NCBI GenBank assembly: GCA_025450095.1
Contig: JANWID010000185.1
Span: 1 to 11,454 of the forward strand
Source of the DNA: Bacteroidia bacterium
Lineage (GTDB): Bacteria; Bacteroidota; Bacteroidia; AKYH767-A; OLB10
Direction of reading: 5' to 3'
DNA: 11,454 nucleotides
Position 1 is the first letter of the stretch. The number at the start of each line of letters is the position of its first letter. The translations under genes were made by a program, and so were the position numbers. Below, in pieces: positions 7,588-11,454 of this stretch. The notes under the pieces are model-generated. The model did no database searches. It worked only from the letters and a program-made list of their open reading frames with translations, and was not told where the DNA came from.

Positions 7588-8631
7588 ATGAAACGAAAAG
7601 TTATTTTAGTCACAGGAGGCGCCGGTTTCATTGGTTCACACACCGTTGTGGAGCTGATGGCAGCCGATTTTGATGTGGTGATTGCCGACGACTTTTCAAA
7701 TGCCCATGAAGAAGTAATTGACGGGATCGCCGCTATTGCGGGACGTAAACCGGAGGTTCGTGTTATTGATTTGTGCGATACACAGGCAACGCTTGATCTG
7801 TTTAATGATATCCGGCCTCATGCCATCGTTCATTTCGCTGCAAAAAAACTTGTAGGAGAATCCGTTGAAAAACCTCTTGTCTATTATAAGAACAACCTCG
7901 ATGCATTGATGAATGTTGCCGGCGCGGCAATTGAATTTGCATGCAATAATATTGTTTTCTCATCGTCATGTACTGTATATGGCCAGCCTGATAGTTTGCC
8001 CGTAAGTGAAAGCGCTCCGCTTAAAAAAGCAGAATCACCTTATGGAAATACAAAGAAAGTTTCCGAAGATATTTTATCGGATCTTTCCAAAGTAACTCCA
8101 CTCAGGACAATATCACTGCGTTACTTTAACCCGGTTGGTGCTCATGAGTCAGCTCTTATCGGTGAGTATCCATTCCAGGCACCATCGAATCTGATGCCCG
8201 TAATTACCCGGTCGGCAATTGGAAAAACCCAGCCTTTCAGGGTTTTCGGAAATGATTACAATACACCGGACGGTACCTGTATCCGTGATTATATTCATGT
8301 TGTCGACGTTGCACATGCGCATGTTGTTGCCATCAAAAAAATGTTCAACGATGATTATAAGCAGGCGTTCGGAGTTTATAACCTGGGTACCGGTAAAGGA
8401 ATTTCGGTTCTTGAAATTATCAGGAGCTTTGAAAGTGTTAACGGAATTCGCCTGGATTATACAATTGCACCACGACGCCCGGGAGATGTTGAAAAAGTCT
8501 GGGCCGACACTACACTTGCGAATAAGGAACTGGAATGGAAAGCAGAGCGGAGTCTTGATGTAATGGTCGCCAGTGCATGGGCTTGGGAGAAAGTGCTTCA
8601 GGAAAAAATGAAATCAAATATCAGAAGCTGA
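7588..8631 (+). CDS. galE: UDP-glucose 4-epimerase
   Basis: It interconverts UDP-glucose and UDP-galactose with bound NAD+. The 347-residue extended SDR carries VTGGAGFIGSHT (8-19), HFAAKKLVGESVEKPLVYY (82-100), SSSCTVYG (125-132), the catalytic Y152-x3-K156 (SPYGNTKKVSE), LRYFNPVGAH (177-186) and PDGTCIRDYIHVVD (227-240). These are hallmarks of true GalE and distinguish it from the WbpP/TviC-type epimerase at 9736. LRYFNPVGAHESALIGE fits the classical GalE group. The length is close to the usual 338-345. It lies 30 nt after the dehydrogenase and 8 nt before rfbB, with no Shine-Dalgarno. Some GalE enzymes also accept UDP-GlcNAc, which would overlap with the later epimerase; sequence alone does not settle that. 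Confidence 0.92.
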   Translation: MKRKVILVTGGAGFIGSHTVVELMAADFDVVIADDFSNAHEEVIDGIAAIAGRKPEVRVIDLCDTQATLDLFNDIRPHAIVHFAAKKLVGESVEKPLVYYKNNLDALMNVAGAAIEFACNNIVFSSSCTVYGQPDSLPVSESAPLKKAESPYGNTKKVSEDILSDLSKVTPLRTISLRYFNPVGAHESALIGEYPFQAPSNLMPVITRSAIGKTQPFRVFGNDYNTPDGTCIRDYIHVVDVAHAHVVAIKKMFNDDYKQAFGVYNLGTGKGISVLEIIRSFESVNGIRLDYTIAPRRPGDVEKVWADTTLANKELEWKAERSLDVMVASAWAWEKVLQEKMKSNIRS

Positions 8632-8639
8632 ACTTTTCA

Positions 8640-9704
8640 ATGAAGAAGAAAATTTTAATCACCGGTGGTGCAGGCTTCATAGGCTCACATGTTGTCAGGA
8701 GATTCGTTACACGATATCCCGATTACCAGGTGTACAATCTGGATTCACTTACGTATGCCGGCAATCTTCTGAACATCCGTGATATTGAAAATCATTCTAA
8801 TTATCATTTTCTGAGAGAAGATATTACCTCCCAGGAAAGAATGCAGGAATTATTCAGCATGCATGAATTTGATGTGGTCATTCACCTCGCAGCCGAATCT
8901 CATGTCGACAGGAGTATTTCCGATCCGTTGATTTTTGTTAAAACAAATGTGCTGGGTACTGCAGGATTGCTGAATGCAGCACGAAAGTTATGGATTCAGG
9001 ATGGCAGGCTGAAAGAAGGAACAAGATTTGACCATGTGTCAACTGACGAAGTTTATGGCTCCCTCGGAACCAGTGGATACTTTACAGAATCTACCCCATA
9101 TGATCCAAGGAGTCCGTATTCGTCATCAAAAGCCGCATCCGATCACCTGGTGAGGGCTTATTTTCATACATACGGATTGCCAGTGGTTATTTCTAATTGC
9201 TCTAATAATTACGGGTCATTCCAGTTTCCTGAAAAGCTGATCCCGCTAATGATTAACAACATCAGGAATAATAAACCGCTGCCGGTTTATGGTAAAGGGG
9301 AGAATGTACGTGACTGGCTATGGGTGGAGGATCATGCTGCGGCTATTGATGAAATTTTCCATAAAGGCAGAAGTGGAGAAACGTATAATATTGGTGGTAA
9401 TAACGAATGGAAGAATATTGATCTTGTGAATTTACTGTGCAGCATCATGGACAATAAGCTTGGCAGACCTGCCGGAACTTCATCAAAGCTTATAACATTT
9501 GTCCGCGACCGTGCAGGACATGATTTGCGATATGCAATTGACTCTTCCAAACTGAAATCAGAAATCGGGTGGCAGCCATCTGTTAAGTTTGAAGATGGAC
9601 TCGGGAAAACAGTCGACTGGTATCTTTCCAATTCCGAATGGATTGACAGTATAACATCGGGTGAATATTTGAAATATTACCGTGAACAATACCATGATCG
9701 TTAA
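8640..9704 (+). CDS. rfbB: dTDP-glucose 4,6-dehydratase
   Basis: It converts dTDP-glucose to dTDP-4-keto-6-deoxyglucose, the branch point to rhamnose, fucosamine, quinovosamine-type and other 6-deoxy sugars. The 354-residue protein has ITGGAGFIGSHV (7-18), NLDSLTYAGN (33-42), HLAAESHVDRSI (82-93), STDEVYGSLG (134-143) with the catalytic Thr-Asp-Glu (135-137), Y160-x3-K164 (SPYSSSKAASDHL), NCSNNYGSFQFPEKLIP (186-202) and GENVRDWLWVEDH (220-232). The length fits the usual 350-360. A longer in-frame reading from 8577 would overlap galE by 55 nt and add 21 residues with no family counterpart; the ATG at 8640 is right. None of rfbA, rfbC or rfbD is in the window, so dTDP-glucose supply and later steps must be encoded elsewhere. 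A CDP- or UDP-specific dehydratase is less likely given the RfbB signatures. Confidence 0.93.
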   Translation: MKKKILITGGAGFIGSHVVRRFVTRYPDYQVYNLDSLTYAGNLLNIRDIENHSNYHFLREDITSQERMQELFSMHEFDVVIHLAAESHVDRSISDPLIFVKTNVLGTAGLLNAARKLWIQDGRLKEGTRFDHVSTDEVYGSLGTSGYFTESTPYDPRSPYSSSKAASDHLVRAYFHTYGLPVVISNCSNNYGSFQFPEKLIPLMINNIRNNKPLPVYGKGENVRDWLWVEDHAAAIDEIFHKGRSGETYNIGGNNEWKNIDLVNLLCSIMDNKLGRPAGTSSKLITFVRDRAGHDLRYAIDSSKLKSEIGWQPSVKFEDGLGKTVDWYLSNSEWIDSITSGEYLKYYREQYHDR

Positions 9705-9735
9705 GATGGAATTTTTATTTAATTAAAATTATTGT

Positions 9736-10740
9736 ATGAAATCAGATAACGCCCCGGCTTTTCATAACGAATCATTGCGCGAGAAATCGATACTGGTTAC
9801 CGGTGGTGCTGGATTTATTGGATCCAACCTGGTGGACTATCTTGTGCGGAACGGTGCGAAAAAAGTACGCGTGCTCGATAATCTCTCGAATGGGTTCATG
9901 AAGAATATTGCTTCCTATTCAGGTCATCCGGCGTTTGAATTTATGGAAGGTGATATTACCAACCCAAAAGTTTGTGAGCGTGCATGTGAAGGAATCAACC
10001 TGGTATCACACCAGGCTGCGCTGGGCTCGGTACCCAGATCTATTGCGCATCCGCTGGCAACACATGCAGCTAATGCCACTGGTTTTCTAAACGTGTTGGT
10101 TGCTGCACGAGATGCGGGAGTGGAGCGGTTTGTTTATGCGAGCTCATCGTCAGTATATGGCGATATCACGGAATCTCCGAAACGAGAATCTCATATCGGG
10201 AAATCACTTTCTCCCTACGCGGTTTCCAAATATACCAACGAATTATACGCAGGTGTATTTGCTTTGAATTATGGAATGAAACTGATCGGGTTACGATATT
10301 TCAATGTATTTGGTCCACGTCAGGATCCAAACGGTCCCTACGCAGCAGCAATACCGTTGTTCATGGATGCCCTGATTAATAATAAAACGGCCTTCCTGAA
10401 TGGTGATGGAGAACAAACACGTGATTTTACATTTGTAACTAACGCAGTTCAGGCCAATATCCGGGCATTTTTTACCGCGAATAATGACGCATTCGGAAAA
10501 GTTTATAATGTAGCCGTGGGGGAAAATATTTCAGTAAAAAAATTATTTTCGTTGCTTGCAGAAATTGCAGGTAAAGATGTTCAACCACAACACCGGCCGG
10601 AACGACCTGGCGACATCAAACATTCTTTAGCTGATATCTCCCAGGCACGGAATTTCCTTGGTTATGAGCCACGCGAAAAACTGAAAGACGGCCTTACCAT
10701 TACTTTCGACTGGTTCCGGAAAACTCACGGCGGACTTTAA
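9736..10740 (+). CDS. wbpP: UDP-N-acetylglucosamine 4-epimerase, WbpP/TviC type
   Basis: It is predicted to interconvert UDP-GlcNAc and UDP-GalNAc, or their C6 acids as TviC does. The 334-residue extended SDR has VTGGAGFIGSNLVDYL (21-36), DNLSNGFMKNI (48-58), HQAALGSVPRSIAHPLATH (92-110), ASSSSVYGD (135-143), the catalytic Y161-x3-K165 (SPYAVSKYTNELYA), RYFNVFGPRQDPNGPYAAAIP (187-207) and FLNGDGEQTRDFTFV (220-234). QAALGSVPRSI and the RQDPNGPYAAAIP segment are typical of WbpP/TviC-type group 3 epimerases, which favour N-acetylated substrates. About 15 residues precede the Rossmann fold. It is 31 nt after rfbB and 16 nt before the phosphatase gene. With the WbpO/TviB-type dehydrogenase at 6268 it forms the two-enzyme set of GalNAcA synthesis, although galE and rfbB lie between them here. 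Confidence 0.86.
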   Translation: MKSDNAPAFHNESLREKSILVTGGAGFIGSNLVDYLVRNGAKKVRVLDNLSNGFMKNIASYSGHPAFEFMEGDITNPKVCERACEGINLVSHQAALGSVPRSIAHPLATHAANATGFLNVLVAARDAGVERFVYASSSSVYGDITESPKRESHIGKSLSPYAVSKYTNELYAGVFALNYGMKLIGLRYFNVFGPRQDPNGPYAAAIPLFMDALINNKTAFLNGDGEQTRDFTFVTNAVQANIRAFFTANNDAFGKVYNVAVGENISVKKLFSLLAEIAGKDVQPQHRPERPGDIKHSLADISQARNFLGYEPREKLKDGLTITFDWFRKTHGGL

Positions 10741-10756
10741 TTATGCTCCTGAAAAA

Positions 10757-11454
10757 ATGCACTTGTCATTATTCAACATATTCAGGAAAAAGGAAGAGGC
10801 ACTTTCAGGTTATGGCGACCTGGGTGCAGATATGCATTCTCACCTGATTCCCGGAATCGATGATGGGGCAAAATCGATTGAAGATTCCCTGATGCTGATC
10901 CTCGAATTGCAAAAACTGGGTTTCAAAAAACTGATTACCACTCCGCATATCATGAGTGACTATTTCAGGAATACGCCAGAAAATATTTTATCCGGCCTTG
11001 CAGAAGTAAAACTGGCTCTCGAAAATGCAGGTATCGAAATAGAAATTGAAGCTGCCGCGGAATATTATATCGATGACGGATTTGTCAAGAAAATGGAGAA
11101 TGATAAACTGCTCACATTTGGTGACAATTACCTGCTGTTTGAAATATCGTATATTAACTGTCCGGATAATATCGAACAAATCATTTTCCGTATGATGGTA
11201 TTAGGATATAAGCCGGTGATGGCTCACCCGGAACGGTATCCATTCTGGTATTCCAATTTCCAGCAATACCAGAAATTCTTTGACCAGGGAGTGATCCTAC
11301 AGGTAAATACCAATTCATTGAGCGGATATTATGGGTACGATGCTAAAAAAACTGCAGAAAAGCTCGTGGATGCAGGGCTGGTAAGTATGCTCGGAACCGA
11401 TTGCCATCATTTGAAACACATTGAAGGACTCCAGAGAGGATTAAAAGAAAAAAC
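10757..11454 (+). CDS. cpsB: CpsB/YwqE-type PHP protein-tyrosine phosphatase, 3' end beyond the window
   Basis: Such enzymes dephosphorylate the tyrosine-rich tail of Wzc/CpsD-type kinases and thereby control capsule or exopolysaccharide export. From ATG 10757 the frame stays open to the right edge (232 codons; family members have about 240-255, so only the end is missing). The PHP metal-binding motifs are in order: DMHSHLIPGIDDGAKS (25-40) with H27 and H29, TTPHIM (61-66) with H64, AEYYID (101-106) with E102, AHPERY (156-161) with H157, and LGTDCHH (212-218) with D215 and H217. An alternative ATG at 10743 is in another frame and leads nowhere useful. It starts 16 nt after the 4-epimerase and closes the visible operon. 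Its presence implies that a Wzc-like kinase and Wza-like export genes lie nearby, probably to the right, but none is seen here. Confidence 0.88.
   Translation, partial: MHLSLFNIFRKKEEALSGYGDLGADMHSHLIPGIDDGAKSIEDSLMLILELQKLGFKKLITTPHIMSDYFRNTPENILSGLAEVKLALENAGIEIEIEAAAEYYIDDGFVKKMENDKLLTFGDNYLLFEISYINCPDNIEQIIFRMMVLGYKPVMAHPERYPFWYSNFQQYQKFFDQGVILQVNTNSLSGYYGYDAKKTAEKLVDAGLVSMLGTDCHHLKHIEGLQRGLKEK

Larger units (their letters stand above)
1175..11454 (+). other. Probable single operon of nucleotide-sugar genes ending in cpsB
   Basis: Ten plus-strand genes follow one another with gaps of only 27, 7, 18, 6, 19, 30, 8, 31 and 16 nt. No hairpin followed by a T-run is seen in any gap, and no second convincing promoter element. 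This supports one transcription unit from the candidate promoter at 1148. The Shine-Dalgarno consensus is missing before nearly all starts. Whether internal promoters exist cannot be judged by eye. Confidence 0.65.

Noticed and set aside
8219..8563. 114-codon plus-strand frame inside galE
   Set aside because: Alternative-frame shadow within a gene having complete catalytic motifs; no recognisable protein features.
8577..8639. Extended rfbB start overlapping galE
   Set aside because: The extra 21 residues are the galE 3' end in another frame; the Rossmann motif normally begins within the first ten residues, as it does from ATG 8640.
9705..9735. AT-rich partly palindromic gap between rfbB and the 4-epimerase gene as a terminator
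   Set aside because: The symmetry is only A/T pairs without a GC stem or a T-run after a hairpin; typical AT-rich spacer.
7588..10740. Similar GGAGFIG-encoding stretches in galE, rfbB and wbpP as DNA repeats
   Set aside because: They are the shared Rossmann-loop motif of paralogous SDR families with diverged codons, not recent duplications.
1..11454. CRISPR arrays, tRNA or rRNA genes, insertion sequences
   Set aside because: No regularly spaced repeats, no RNA-like cloverleaf or rRNA sequence, no transposase and no terminal inverted repeats were seen by eye.

Overview
The window reads as chromosomal DNA of a Bacteroidota (Bacteroidetes) bacterium. The indications are tightly packed genes with short AT-rich gaps, almost no Shine-Dalgarno sequences before the starts, a TAnnTTTG-type -7 promoter element ahead of the main gene row, a beta-barrel-like exported protein, and protein sequences resembling those of that phylum. 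The phylum is inferred from these features, not from any search.

Left end, minus strand (1-982): a predicted outer-membrane beta-barrel protein is followed 3 nt later by the N-terminus of a Kdo transferase (kdtA/waaA-like) gene. That gene carries an in-frame TAA at codon 52 and runs off the left edge. It is either a decayed gene or a sequence error near the edge. A divergent intergenic region of about 190 bp (983-1174) then separates this pair from everything else.

Main block, plus strand (1175 to the right edge): ten closely spaced co-directional genes with gaps of 6-31 nt, probably one operon. Nine of them make nucleotide sugars: a WbpE-type aminotransferase, UDP-glucose 6-dehydrogenase, UDP-glucuronate decarboxylase (UDP-xylose synthase), a WbpD-type N-acetyltransferase, a WbpB-type 3-dehydrogenase, a WbpO/TviB-type UDP-GlcNAc 6-dehydrogenase, GalE, RfbB and a WbpP/TviC-type UDP-GlcNAc 4-epimerase. 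The last gene is a CpsB/YwqE-type PHP tyrosine phosphatase cut by the right edge.

How they fit together (inference from the families): UDP-GlcNAc is oxidised at C6 to UDP-GlcNAcA. The WbpB, WbpE and WbpD enzymes then convert this to the 2,3-diacetamido uronic acid UDP-GlcNAc3NAcA. The WbpP/TviC epimerase adds a galacto-configured branch (UDP-GalNAc/UDP-GalNAcA). Separately, UDP-Glc goes to UDP-GlcA and UDP-Xyl, UDP-Glc to UDP-Gal, and dTDP-Glc to dTDP-4-keto-6-deoxyglucose. CpsB at the end points to a Wzy/Wzc-type exopolysaccharide, capsule or O-antigen locus continuing to the right. The window holds no glycosyltransferase, flippase, polymerase or export gene. I found no sign of a previously undescribed system; the notable points are the broken kdtA and the gene combination of the precursor cassette.
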